From: Alphaproteobacteria bacterium | GTDB taxonomy: Bacteria > Pseudomonadota > Alphaproteobacteria > Rhizobiales > Xanthobacteraceae | Length of the DNA: 8,771 nt | Assembly: GCA_005884855.1 (NCBI GenBank) | Contig: VAZS01000142.1 | Location: 1-8,771, forward strand | Direction: 5' to 3' | Shown here: piece after piece, positions 1 through 6,278 of the stretch | Numbering within the stretch: the first letter of the stretch is position 1 | Layout: every line of letters begins with the position of its first letter | The notes under the pieces: model-generated | The model's input: the letters and a program-made list of their open reading frames with translations, nothing else | Database searches by the model: none | What the model was told of the DNA's origin: nothing | Translations under genes and position numbers: made by a program

Positions 1-639
1 ATGGTTGCACCTGATCGCACTCCGCTCCAGCTCATTGCCGAGGAAGACAGCTCGAAACGGCGGCAGATTCTGGACGGCGCCAGCAAAGTCTTCATGAATT
101 TGGGATTTGACGGCGCCAGCATGGGCGAGATCGCTCGCGCCGCCGGTGTCTCCAAGGGCACGCTGTACGTCTATTTCACCGACAAGAACCGGCTGTTCGA
201 AGCCATCGTCGAGCGCGAAATGCTCGAGCAGCAAAAACTGGCGTTCAATTTCGACCCGGAACGCGATGTCGCCACCACGCTGCGGGAATTCGGCCGCGCC
301 TATATCGAGTTGCTGTGCCGGCCGGGCGGCGGCTCGGCGATCCGCACGGTGATGGCGATTGCCGAGAGAATGCCGGAGGTCGGCCGCCGCTACTATGACA
401 ACGTGCTCGCGCAGACTATCCATCGCCTCGCCTGCTATCTCGAGGCGCATCTGGAAAACAATATTGCGATTCCCGACTGCCATCTGGCGGCCGCGCAGTT
501 CATGCAGATGTGCCAGGCCTCGCTGTTTCTACCGTTCATTTTCCAGGCCGCGCCGCCTCCTTCGGCCGAGCGCATCGCCGAAGTGGTTGAAAGCGCGACA
601 CGGATGTTTTTGGCGGCGTATGGGACGAAGTCGCGCTGA
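1..639 (+). CDS. TetR/AcrR family transcriptional regulator, AefR-like C-terminal domain
   Basis: A 212-residue DNA-binding regulator, probably a repressor. The TetR_N helix-turn-helix spans about residues 20-66. Its recognition-helix region, VSKGTLYVYFTDKNRLFEAIV at 50-70, is close to the family consensus. The rest is the helical ligand-binding and dimerisation half. RTVMAIAERMPEVGRRYYD (115-133) resembles the AefR-like C-terminal domain, where an Arg-x-Val-x-x-Glu...Pro-Glu-x-Gly pattern is usual. Length is typical for the family. The window begins exactly at the ATG, so the ribosome site, promoter and any divergent target (often an efflux operon) lie outside. A start further upstream cannot be excluded, although residues 1-19 already precede the HTH comfortably. 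The ligand is unknown. Family assignment is firm; the AefR subgroup is inferred. Confidence 0.93.
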   Translation: MVAPDRTPLQLIAEEDSSKRRQILDGASKVFMNLGFDGASMGEIARAAGVSKGTLYVYFTDKNRLFEAIVEREMLEQQKLAFNFDPERDVATTLREFGRAYIELLCRPGGGSAIRTVMAIAERMPEVGRRYYDNVLAQTIHRLACYLEAHLENNIAIPDCHLAAAQFMQMCQASLFLPFIFQAAPPPSAERIAEVVESATRMFLAAYGTKSR

Positions 640-658
640 GCATTGCACTGTCGAAGTG

Positions 659-810
659 GCCGTCGTTGCGAGCCAACGGGTCGCGCGAATGCGCGCCCGA
701 TGACAAGCTCCGCGAAGCAATCCATAGCGCAACAAAGAGAGTGTGGATTGCCTCATCGCTTCGCTCCCGTGCGCAAACGCATCGCTTTTGTCCCTGGCAA
801 TAATGACGGC
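659..810. repeat. Imperfect ~150-bp extragenic palindrome (MITE/RUP-like)
   Basis: The two ends are inverted: GCCGTCGTTGCGAGCC at 659-674 against GGCAATAATGACGGC at 796-810. The centre is inverted as well: GCGAAGCAATCCA (712-724) against TGGATTGCCTCATCGCTTCGC (744-764, with a short insertion). The left arm holds its own hairpin: CGGG-t-CGCGC (677-686), loop GAAT, then GCGCG-CCCG (691-699). The right arm carries a degenerate counterpart. No transposase is encoded. The pattern resembles the dispersed palindromic repeats common between genes in Bradyrhizobium and Rhodopseudomonas; that resemblance is from memory. Confidence 0.6.
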
Positions 811-878
811 ATGAGTAGCCTAGCGAGACTTCCGCACGCATCCAATGTCAAACAGCCAAACACGCTCAGTTTGAGATC

Positions 879-976
879 GTCATACCCGCGAAAGCGGGTA
901 TCCAGTATGCGGCGGGCCCTCGATTGATCACCAGCGCCTCTGGAATACTGGATCATCCGCCTTCGCGGATGATGAC
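879..976. repeat. REP-type doublet: two hairpins joined by a long-range stem
   Basis: Hairpin 1 is TACCCGC-GAAA-GCGGGTA (883-900), a 7-bp stem with a tetraloop. Hairpin 2 is ATCATCCGC-CTTC-GCGGATGAT (952-973), a 9-bp stem. The sequences just inside them are also complementary: ATCCAGTAT (900-908) and ATACTGGAT (945-953). The element is bounded by GTCAT (879-883) and ATGAC (972-976). This inverted-pair design is that of a BIME/REP doublet. In the single-stranded state it could fold as a cloverleaf. It is unrelated to the repeat at 659-810. Confidence 0.65.
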
Positions 977-1050
977 ACAGATTGCGTCGCCCTCGCTTTC
1001 GCTCCCACTCGCACCGCATCAGGCTGTGGGAAATTCCGGGTGCGCCGGCG

Positions 1051-2298
1051 CTAATCATCCTGGAATTCGTCTTCCTCGTTGACGCCGACGCTGTGCTTGT
1101 GGCGACGCAAGGCGGGCCTGCTGCCGCCGAGCGATCCCGTCACGAAAGGCTCGCGCGAGGCATAGGGCCGGCGCTGTCCTGCCCGCGCGGCGATCTCCTC
1201 ACCGGACACAGCACCCGGCTGGCAGATCACACGCCCGCTGGCGCGGCGCATCAGATCGACGTGGACATGATCGTAGTGATAGACGTTCGAGCCCGGCGCC
1301 AGCACGGTAGCAAACTGCTGGCACGCCGCGGCCTGCACGTCGCGCAGAAAGCCCTGCTCTTCCGCCAGCCCCCTCCAGCCGTCCTTCACTGAAATTTGCC
1401 GCCCGTCGGCCAGCGTGAAGCCCGCGATATCCAGCGCATTGCCAAAAGCGTGTTCGGAAATATGCGCGTGCGAATTGCCGTTCATGCCGCGGCATGAATA
1501 GGCGGAGATCTGCTTGATCTCGACAACGCGCGTTCCAAACCAGCGCATCGATGCCGGCTGCACGGAATCGGCCAACCAGCGATCGAGGACCGAGACGATC
1601 GGACACGCCAGCGTCGCCGCCGGCCTCACCACGACAGGTCCGAACGCGGCGACGGAATTGCCCTGGGAAGGACCGAGCCGCGGCATAGCCTGCATCTGCG
1701 GCAAGGCTGCTGGCGCGGTACGATCATAAGGCGTTGCAGCGCGGTCCCGCGAAGGATAGGGCGGCGTCCCCGGATACGCGGGCGGCTGGCTCCGCCCCGG
1801 CATCGGCTCTGGAATCAGATCGAGGTCATCTTCTTCTGGCGCGACGACGCTAGGAGCGGTCAACGAAATCGGGCCAGTGGGCGCTGAAGCATAACGGCGT
1901 TGCGGCAGGTTGCCATTTGGATAAGGCGATGGCGGCGGATACGACGATGGCGGTGGTGAATACGGCGACGGCAGCGGCTGCCGCGAAATCGGCCAGCGCG
2001 GCTGGTTGCCTACATAGCACGGCGGCCGCAAAACATCGTCCGCAAAGCCTAAACTTCCGCTGCTTTCGCCGAGCGCTGCAACCTTAAGCGGATAGTCCGC
2101 GCCGCAGACCCCCGGGCCCGAAATCGGACTGATCCGCACCAACTCGGGACTCTCTTTGACCACGCCGGATTTCAGGCAAGCAATCTCAGCCTCGGCTCGC
2201 CATGGTTCGCGCTCCGCAGAAAAAAATCCACGGCCGCAGCCCGCCAACGAGACAAGGACGAAGGAGCCGACGAGGTACAAACGAACTCCGCGCGTCAT
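1051..2298 (-). CDS. Extensin-family LAS-type metallopeptidase-like lipoprotein with proline-rich linker
   Basis: A 415-residue protein predicted to be a lipoprotein: the hydrophobic leader ends in the lipobox LAGC, with Cys21 as the lipidation site. Residues 35-98 are a small Cys-containing domain. Residues about 99-200 are a low-complexity Pro/Ser/Tyr-rich linker, probably a wall-spanning tether. Residues about 230-352 match the Extensin-like C-terminal domain (PF06904). It carries SEHAFGNALDIAGF (281-294) and HYDHVHVD (341-348). His283, Asp290 and His344/His346 fit the Zn-ligand pattern (H-x6-D ... H-x-H) of LAS peptidases such as VanY and MepA, so peptidoglycan cleavage or binding is plausible but not proven. 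The tail (353-415) is charged and probably disordered. The start at 2298 has no strong ribosome site but gives a complete leader. It diverges from the small membrane gene. Confidence 0.88.
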   Translation of the reverse strand: MTRGVRLYLVGSFVLVSLAGCGRGFFSAEREPWRAEAEIACLKSGVVKESPELVRISPISGPGVCGADYPLKVAALGESSGSLGFADDVLRPPCYVGNQPRWPISRQPLPSPYSPPPSSYPPPSPYPNGNLPQRRYASAPTGPISLTAPSVVAPEEDDLDLIPEPMPGRSQPPAYPGTPPYPSRDRAATPYDRTAPAALPQMQAMPRLGPSQGNSVAAFGPVVVRPAATLACPIVSVLDRWLADSVQPASMRWFGTRVVEIKQISAYSCRGMNGNSHAHISEHAFGNALDIAGFTLADGRQISVKDGWRGLAEEQGFLRDVQAAACQQFATVLAPGSNVYHYDHVHVDLMRRASGRVICQPGAVSGEEIAARAGQRRPYASREPFVTGSLGGSRPALRRHKHSVGVNEEDEFQDD

Positions 2299-2417
2299 CC
2301 ACGCAGGTTCGACGAATATATTTAAGGACTCTTCAACGCGTTGATTTCACGACTCTTTAACCACGCCGCCGGTTGCGGACAGCTCGCAAGCGTCAGGAGA
2401 GCTGACTTTTTCCACCT

Positions 2418-2442
2418 GGAACCGCTCGCCAACTCTGCCGTT
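2418..2442 (+). promoter_or_regulatory. EcfG-type general-stress promoter, GGAAC-N16-CGTT
   Basis: GGAAC at 2418-2422 and CGTT at 2439-2442 are separated by exactly 16 nt. This matches the known alphaproteobacterial EcfG consensus (GGAAC-N16/17-CGTT) at every position. The predicted transcription start near 2450 leaves a leader of about 30 nt holding the AGGGAG ribosome site of the 31-aa gene that follows. The site is seen directly; its use is inferred. Confidence 0.7.
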
Positions 2443-2478
2443 AACAGCGTCAGCGACGTGAACCAGGGAGATTTTTCG

Positions 2479-2574
2479 ATGACCTTCATGGCTCGTTTCG
2501 CCAACAAACTGGGCGTTGTTGCCGCCTACGTCGCATTTGCTTTTGTCGGCGCGATCGTGCTCGGCATCTTCTAG
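2479..2574 (+). CDS. 31-residue single-span membrane micro-protein
   Basis: The reading frame is ATG to TAG and encodes 31 residues: a short N-terminal segment with Arg6 and Lys10, then an unbroken hydrophobic span from about residue 11 to 31 (starting LGVVAAYVAFAF) that ends the protein. This predicts one inner-membrane helix, with the positive residues suggesting N-in topology. AGGGAG at 2465-2470 lies 8 nt before the ATG, a near-ideal ribosome site. A consensus EcfG promoter sits just upstream. A longer in-frame reading from TTG at 2341 would run through the promoter and lacks a ribosome site, so I prefer ATG 2479. I do not recognise a named family. The promoter suggests induction in the general stress response. 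Function is unknown. Confidence 0.72.
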   Translation: MTFMARFANKLGVVAAYVAFAFVGAIVLGIF

Positions 2575-2611
2575 AATTCAGTTTTCTTTCATCTCAACTC
2601 GCTTCGGCGAT

Positions 2612-2640
2612 TTGGATCGATCCAACGCTTGAGCGTTTTC
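2612..2640 (+). terminator. Weak hairpin with short T run after the micro-protein gene; overlaps a 14-bp palindrome
   Basis: AACGC-TTGA-GCGTT (2624-2637) is a 5-bp stem followed by TTC, about 50 nt after the micro-protein stop. It overlaps the perfect palindrome TTGGATCGATCCAA (2612-2625). The stem is short and the T run minimal, so this is a weak terminator at best. The palindrome could instead be a protein-binding site. Confidence 0.3.
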
Positions 2641-2680
2641 TCAACACCCAGCCCGAAGCTTGCGCCTGCCGCGGATTTCC

Positions 2681-2701
2681 TTGCACGACACACTCGTGCA
2701 A
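2681..2701 (+). promoter_or_regulatory. Perfect 8-bp inverted repeat upstream of the L,D-transpeptidase gene
   Basis: TTGCACGA (2681-2688) and TCGTGCAA (2694-2701) form a perfect inverted repeat around CACAC. It lies about 120 bp before the L,D-transpeptidase ATG. There is no T run, so it is not a terminator. The arrangement suits a dimeric repressor operator. No regulator is identified. Confidence 0.3.
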
Positions 2702-2824
2702 CATTCGTTACCGCGGCGAAACCATTTTGCGGCTTCGACGCAAACGTTCTGAAACCGCCGCCCTGTAATGATGCCGCCAATAACGCGCCACAATGAGCGC
2801 CAAGGCGATCAGGGGGGACGGCCG

Positions 2825-3499
2825 ATGTTCAATATGCAAGCATCCAAGCTCAATCGCATCGCCGCACTCGGCGCAGGGATCATGATCGCATTTTCCGGGA
2901 GCGCGCTAGCTTCGCCGCTGCCGATCTTTCCATTCATCCTAACTGCGCCGGTGCAATCGGGGCCGCCCCAGCAGGCTGCGCCGCCTGAGGACGAGGGCAG
3001 AGTGGCCGAGATGCCGGCGCGCTGGAAGCGCCACACGATCAGCTACGCCACCCGCGAGGCGCCCGGAACCATCATCATCGATACGCCGAACACGTATCTG
3101 TATTATGTGCTCGGCGGTGGTCAGGCGATCCGATATGGCATCGGCGTTGGCCGCGACGGCTTCACCTGGTCGGGCGTGCAGTCAGTAACAAAGAAGGCCG
3201 AGTGGCCGGATTGGACGCCGCCGCCTGAAATGATCGCGCGACAACCTTATCTGCCGCGCTATATGGCCGGCGGCCCCGGTAATCCACTTGGCGCGCGCGC
3301 GATGTATCTTGGCGGCACTATCTATCGCATTCACGGAACCAACGCGCCGCAGAGTATCGGCACGCACGTGTCGTCCGGCTGCATCCGCCTGACCAACGAA
3401 GACGTCAGCGATCTCTATTCACGCGTCAACGTCGGCACCAAAGTAATCGTGCTGCCGATGGACCGCCGTGCCGATAACACCGATCGCAAGCGCGGGTAA
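2825..3499 (+). CDS. Secreted L,D-transpeptidase (YkuD domain)
   Basis: A 224-residue periplasmic enzyme expected to form 3-3 peptidoglycan cross-links or attach proteins to the wall through a catalytic cysteine. Residues 1-29 are a signal peptide with a likely cut after ALA29. A Pro-rich stretch follows (about 31-55). The YkuD domain spans about 80-211, beginning IIIDTPNTYLYYV (83-95) and ending KVIVL. The active-site signature is complete: His170 in IHGTN and Ser184/Cys186/Arg188 in HVSSGCIRL (181-189). ATG 2825 is chosen because GGGGGA at 2813-2818 lies 6 nt ahead and it opens a clean signal peptide. ATG 2768 would add 19 hydrophilic residues before the leader and put this ribosome site inside the gene. 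It has no obvious operon partner; DUF4403 follows after about 200 bp. Confidence 0.93.
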   Translation: MFNMQASKLNRIAALGAGIMIAFSGSALASPLPIFPFILTAPVQSGPPQQAAPPEDEGRVAEMPARWKRHTISYATREAPGTIIIDTPNTYLYYVLGGGQAIRYGIGVGRDGFTWSGVQSVTKKAEWPDWTPPPEMIARQPYLPRYMAGGPGNPLGARAMYLGGTIYRIHGTNAPQSIGTHVSSGCIRLTNEDVSDLYSRVNVGTKVIVLPMDRRADNTDRKRG

Positions 3500-3596
3500 A
3501 CGGGAACGCCGCAAAAAGATGTTCAAATAGATGGCGCTGCTCCGGCGCGATTTTGCTTTGCGCTGATACTGCCCTTTTTGAATTGACACGCCATCG

Positions 3597-3638
3597 TTAC
3601 CCGTCCCGAGCGAGCCGCGTGTTCGCGGCTCCGGGTAA
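3597..3638 (+). promoter_or_regulatory. Nested stem-loop between the L,D-transpeptidase and DUF4403 genes
   Basis: The inner stem is AGCCGCG (3613-3619), loop TGTT, CGCGGCT (3624-3630). The outer stem is TTACCCG (3597-3603) with CGGGTAA (3632-3638). An alternative register pairs CCCG (3605-3608) with CGGG. No T tract follows, so it is not a standard intrinsic terminator. It could end the L,D-transpeptidase transcript or lie in the DUF4403 leader. A TTGACA at 3583-3588 resembles a -35 box but has no convincing -10. Confidence 0.35.
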
Positions 3639-3701
3639 AGCGGTCTGGCGCCTGCTAAACCCGCCCTGTAGAATCTTCATTTGAATCGGCGCGGGGGAAC
3701 G

Positions 3702-5270
3702 ATGCGGTCGGCGGTGAGCCTCAAAACAATCCTGCTCGGGATCGCGGTGATCGTGGTCTCGTTTGGCGTTAGTCTGACCGCGATGAATTGGCTGGCTCCG
3801 CGCGGCGCGACTCCCACGCCCGAACTTGCGCAATTGCCGCCGCTGCCGGCCGCCTCGCGTAATTCGATCATCCTTGTGCCGGTCGCGATCGCGCTTGCCG
3901 CCATTCGCGACGCCGCCGATCGCGGCTCTCCTCGAACCTTCGCCGGCAAGGCCGACAATCCCGTGTCGGAGCTGTTGCAAAACGCTGACATCGGCTGGAC
4001 CGCGTCGCGTGGCCCGATCTCCGCGACAGGCGGCCAGGATGTGCTGTCGCTGGCAACGCCACTGACCGGAAAACTCAATGTGACGGGCTCGCTATCCTCA
4101 AAGGCAACCGGTGCGGTCAGCGATGCGCTGGGCGGGTTGCTGGGCGGCAATGTCGCCAAACAGATCGGCAGCTTGAACATCAAGTCGCTCAACGCGAGCG
4201 CAGAGATAAAGGGCAACGTTACTTTCACCTCGCGACCGAAGCTCGCCGCGGACTGGCATCTTGAGCCTAACCTGACCGCGCAGGTAACGCTCGGCGACAG
4301 CAGCGTCTCGGTGGCCGGCGCGCGCGTCAACGTCCCAACGCAAGTCAAACCACTGATAGAGAAGACCGTCGCCGATCAGGTCGCCGCCGCAGAGGACCGC
4401 ATCCGCAACGACCGCACCTTCGAGCAGAGCGCGCGGGCACAATGGGCCAAGGCTTGCCGCTCGATCGCGCTGCAGGGCACAGGCGCCGCCTCGACATTGC
4501 CGCCGCTTTGGCTGGAACTGCGGCCAACGCGCGCCATCGCGGTGCAACCGCACGTCGATGCCTCGGCTGTCACCGTGACGCTCGGCATCGAGGCGGAGAC
4601 CCGCATCACGCCAGTGCAGACCAAACCTGATTGTCCATTCCCCGCAAAAATCAACATCGTCCCGCCGACACCGGCAGCACTCAGCATCGCCATTCCGATC
4701 GATTTACCGTTTACCGAACTCAACAAGATTGTCGAAGCGGAGTTCGCCGGCCGAACGTTTCCGGAGGACGGCTCCGGCGCTGTCGAGGTCACGGTGAAAG
4801 GCGCAACGGTTGCGGCCTCGGGCGAGCGTCTGCTGATCTCGCTACTGATGAAGGCAAAGGAGAAAAAGAGCTTCCTTGGGCTGGGCGGCGAAGCCATCGT
4901 GCATATCTGGGGCAGGCCAGTGCTCGACGAAGCGAAGCAGATCCTGCGGCTCAGTAATATCCAACTCGCTGTCGAGTCCGAGGCGGCGTTCGGGCTGTTG
5001 GGAACCGCGGCGCGCGCGGTGATGCCGCAGCTGCAGAAGGCGCTTGCCGACAAGGCAACCGTTGACCTCAAGCCGTTCGCCAGTAATGCGCAAAAGAAGA
5101 TCGCCGCGCTGATCTCGGACTTTCAGAAGAACGAGGACGGCGTGCGGGTGGCGGCGGAAATCAGCAGCCTGCGGCTTGCGGAAATTGCCTTCGATTCCAA
5201 AACGCTGCGCGTGATCGCGGAAGCGCAAGGCTCTATCAATGTCGCGGTGACCGCGCTGCCAGCGAGGTGA
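3702..5270 (+). CDS. DUF4403 family membrane-anchored periplasmic protein
   Basis: A 522-residue protein with one N-terminal hydrophobic segment (about residues 8-30) and no other membrane span, so most of it should be periplasmic, either anchored or with the leader removed. The body starts at RNSIILVPVAIALAAIRDA (53-71) and ends near TLRVIAEAQGSINVAV, both characteristic of DUF4403 (PF14356). In between are alternating short hydrophobic strands, Gly/Ala-rich turns and one charged KAKEKKS segment, suggesting a long beta-rich fold. No catalytic motif is evident and the family has no established function that I can cite. ATG 3702 follows GGGGGA at 3693-3698 by only 3 nt. An in-frame TTG at 3681 would add MNRRGGT but lacks its own ribosome site. 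Confidence 0.85.
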   Translation: MRSAVSLKTILLGIAVIVVSFGVSLTAMNWLAPRGATPTPELAQLPPLPAASRNSIILVPVAIALAAIRDAADRGSPRTFAGKADNPVSELLQNADIGWTASRGPISATGGQDVLSLATPLTGKLNVTGSLSSKATGAVSDALGGLLGGNVAKQIGSLNIKSLNASAEIKGNVTFTSRPKLAADWHLEPNLTAQVTLGDSSVSVAGARVNVPTQVKPLIEKTVADQVAAAEDRIRNDRTFEQSARAQWAKACRSIALQGTGAASTLPPLWLELRPTRAIAVQPHVDASAVTVTLGIEAETRITPVQTKPDCPFPAKINIVPPTPAALSIAIPIDLPFTELNKIVEAEFAGRTFPEDGSGAVEVTVKGATVAASGERLLISLLMKAKEKKSFLGLGGEAIVHIWGRPVLDEAKQILRLSNIQLAVESEAAFGLLGTAARAVMPQLQKALADKATVDLKPFASNAQKKIAALISDFQKNEDGVRVAAEISSLRLAEIAFDSKTLRVIAEAQGSINVAVTALPAR

Positions 5271-5280
5271 GCTTGCTTTG

Positions 5281-5303
5281 CTCTCCCCCATTGCGGGGGA
5301 GAG
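5281..5303. terminator. Strong symmetric hairpin between convergent genes
   Basis: CTCTCCCCC (5281-5289), loop ATTGC, GGGGGAGAG (5295-5303): a perfect 9-bp GC-rich stem. It sits 10 nt after the DUF4403 stop and 30 nt beyond the dodecin stop on the other strand. There is no T run in either direction, so termination would be imperfect. The same type of sequence is, from memory, a frequent core of extragenic repeats in this bacterial group. Confidence 0.45.
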
Positions 5304-5333
5304 TTATGCAAACATGCTGTCGTGATCGCTACG

Positions 5334-5546
5334 TCAGTCCTCGAATTTAAACGAGACCCTGAGCTTGGCACGGTAGGCTTCGATCTTGCCCTTGGCGTCA
5401 AGTTGCAGGTCGAGCTCCGCGACTTCGGCAACGCGGAGTTCCCGAAGAGTTTTTCCGGCCCTTTCGACCGCTGACGCGGCCGCCTTTTCCCATGAATCCT
5501 TGCTAGTACCGATCAGATCGATGACTTTGTAGACGCTCTCAGTCAT
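5334..5546 (-). CDS. Dodecin family protein (SecE2/calcium-dodecin-like subgroup)
   Basis: A 70-residue single-domain dodecin, expected to assemble as a hollow dodecamer. YKVIDLIGTSKDSWEKAAA (6-24) and YRAKLRVSFKFE (58-69) are family hallmarks, and length is typical. In flavin-storing dodecins a Trp stacks on the isoalloxazine (W36 in Halobacterium) and a Gln contacts it (Q55). By alignment from memory these correspond to Val39 and Arg59 here. The sequence instead resembles mycobacterial Rv0379 (SecE2), described as a calcium dodecin. Flavin storage should therefore not be assumed. The ribosome site GGGAG lies 6 nt before the ATG. The PRC-barrel gene upstream on the same strand is separated by a strong terminator, so dodecin probably has its own promoter in about 5550-5640; none was identified with confidence. 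Confidence 0.9.
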   Translation of the reverse strand: MTESVYKVIDLIGTSKDSWEKAAASAVERAGKTLRELRVAEVAELDLQLDAKGKIEAYRAKLRVSFKFED

Positions 5547-5647
5547 GTTGTTCTCCCGTTCGGTATCGGACAGGACGCAGGTGCTCCTGCCACCGTCAAA
5601 CCTAACATCAGGATGTCAGCGCTGAAAAGTGCAATCGAAAAACGCGA

Positions 5648-5679
5648 AGCGCGCCCGGCGAAAACCGGGCGCGCTTTTT
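5648..5679 (-). terminator. Strong intrinsic terminator downstream of the PRC-barrel gene
   Basis: A perfect 11-bp stem pairs AGCGCGCCCGG (5648-5658) with CCGGGCGCGCT (5665-5675) around a 6-nt loop. It begins about 30 nt after the PRC-barrel stop codon. In the minus direction the T run follows four nucleotides after the stem (complement of 5638-5642). In the plus direction TTTT follows directly at 5676-5679. It may therefore work both ways and insulates the dodecin gene. Confidence 0.8.
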
Positions 5680-5706
5680 GTTCAGTCGTTAAGTCGCGAA
5701 CCTGTC

Positions 5707-6243
5707 TTAGCTGGAATACTTGAACTCAGGCATTCCCTTCAGTTGATCCTTGCTGGCATTGAACACCGCATGATCCGGATACCACGGATTCGACTTCGAC
5801 GCGCTCGTTGATGTCGACGAGCTCGTTGACGAAGGCGCCGTATTAGTGCTTGAGCCCGTCGTACTGGTGGATTTGCTGGAGCCGCCGGAAGCGCCGGTGT
5901 AGGCGACCGGTTCATCCACGAACTTGACCTGATCGAAAGGTATGGCCACCAGATGCTCGCCGACGCCGAGGAACCCACCGACGCCGATCACCACCGCCTT
6001 GATGCTCCCGCTCTTGTCGGTCAGCAGATCGTTGATCGAGCCAATGCTCTCGTTGTTGTTGTTGTAAACACTAAGCCCGACAACCTTCGAGGCGCGCCAC
6101 TCGCCCTGATGCGACGAGTTGGAGGTGGAGGCTGCCGCTGCCGGCGGCTTGTTGGCGTCAGTGGGCGACGGATTCTGCGCAAATGCGACGGTGGCAAGCA
6201 AAGCGGTCGCCGCCACACCGGCCGTCATGTATTTCGCTAACAT
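5707..6243 (-). CDS. Secreted PRC-barrel domain protein with Ser/Thr-rich linker
   Basis: A 178-residue exported protein. The signal peptide is residues 1-22, with a likely cut AFA|Q. A PRC-barrel domain occupies about 48-110: GEWRASKVVGLSVY (47-60), IGSINDLLTD (67-76), KAVVIGVGGFLGVGEHLVAIP (82-102). A low-complexity Gly/Ser/Thr segment (about 118-151) leads to a conserved-looking tail, NPWYPDHAVF...MPEFKYSS. Four consecutive Asn (61-64) are encoded by a uniform AAC run. PRC barrels are small beta-barrels that bind partners or surfaces; exported versions are common in rhizobia and lack an assigned reaction. ATG 6243 is chosen because GGGAG lies 8 nt upstream and the leader starts there; a longer frame to 6345 adds unlikely sequence. 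A near-consensus EcfG promoter precedes it. Confidence 0.88.
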   Translation of the reverse strand: MLAKYMTAGVAATALLATVAFAQNPSPTDANKPPAAAASTSNSSHQGEWRASKVVGLSVYNNNNESIGSINDLLTDKSGSIKAVVIGVGGFLGVGEHLVAIPFDQVKFVDEPVAYTGASGGSSKSTSTTGSSTNTAPSSTSSSTSTSASKSNPWYPDHAVFNASKDQLKGMPEFKYSS

Positions 6244-6278
6244 GTGCTTTCTCCCTGTATGAAAAACTCTGGGAAGGA

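Larger units (their letters stand above)
640..1050. other. Gene-free interval carrying two palindromic repeats
   Basis: About 410 bp lie between the TetR stop and the extensin-like gene's stop on the other strand. The interval is filled by two unrelated extragenic palindromes, listed separately. Short open frames crossing it (for example 643-927 + and 753-1058 -) are Arg-rich, have no ribosome site and simply read through the repeats, so I do not call them genes. No conventional hairpin-plus-T-tract terminator is visible. The repeats may serve that role for the two converging genes. Confidence 0.7.

Noticed and set aside
643..1058. Short open frames between the TetR and extensin-like genes
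   Set aside because: They read through the two palindromic repeats, are Arg/Ser-rich and have no ribosome site.
2589..2780. 63-codon minus-strand frame upstream of the L,D-transpeptidase
   Set aside because: Weak composition, no ribosome site identified and no domain; the interval contains palindromes more consistent with regulation.
3503..3527. GGAAC just after the L,D-transpeptidase stop as an EcfG promoter for DUF4403
   Set aside because: The bases at 16-17 nt spacing are CAAA/AAAT, not CGTT.
3583..3611. TTGACA as a promoter for DUF4403
   Set aside because: No acceptable -10 sequence lies 16-18 nt downstream; mentioned only in the stem-loop entry.
3677..5071. Long minus-strand open frames opposite DUF4403 (223 and 231 codons)
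   Set aside because: They mirror the codon pattern of a well-supported plus-strand gene in high-GC DNA, have Ser/Arg/Ala-rich compositions without domains, and lack ribosome sites.
5605..5616. ACATC-AG-GATGT palindrome upstream of dodecin as an operator
   Set aside because: Only 5-bp arms; too short to separate from chance without conservation data.
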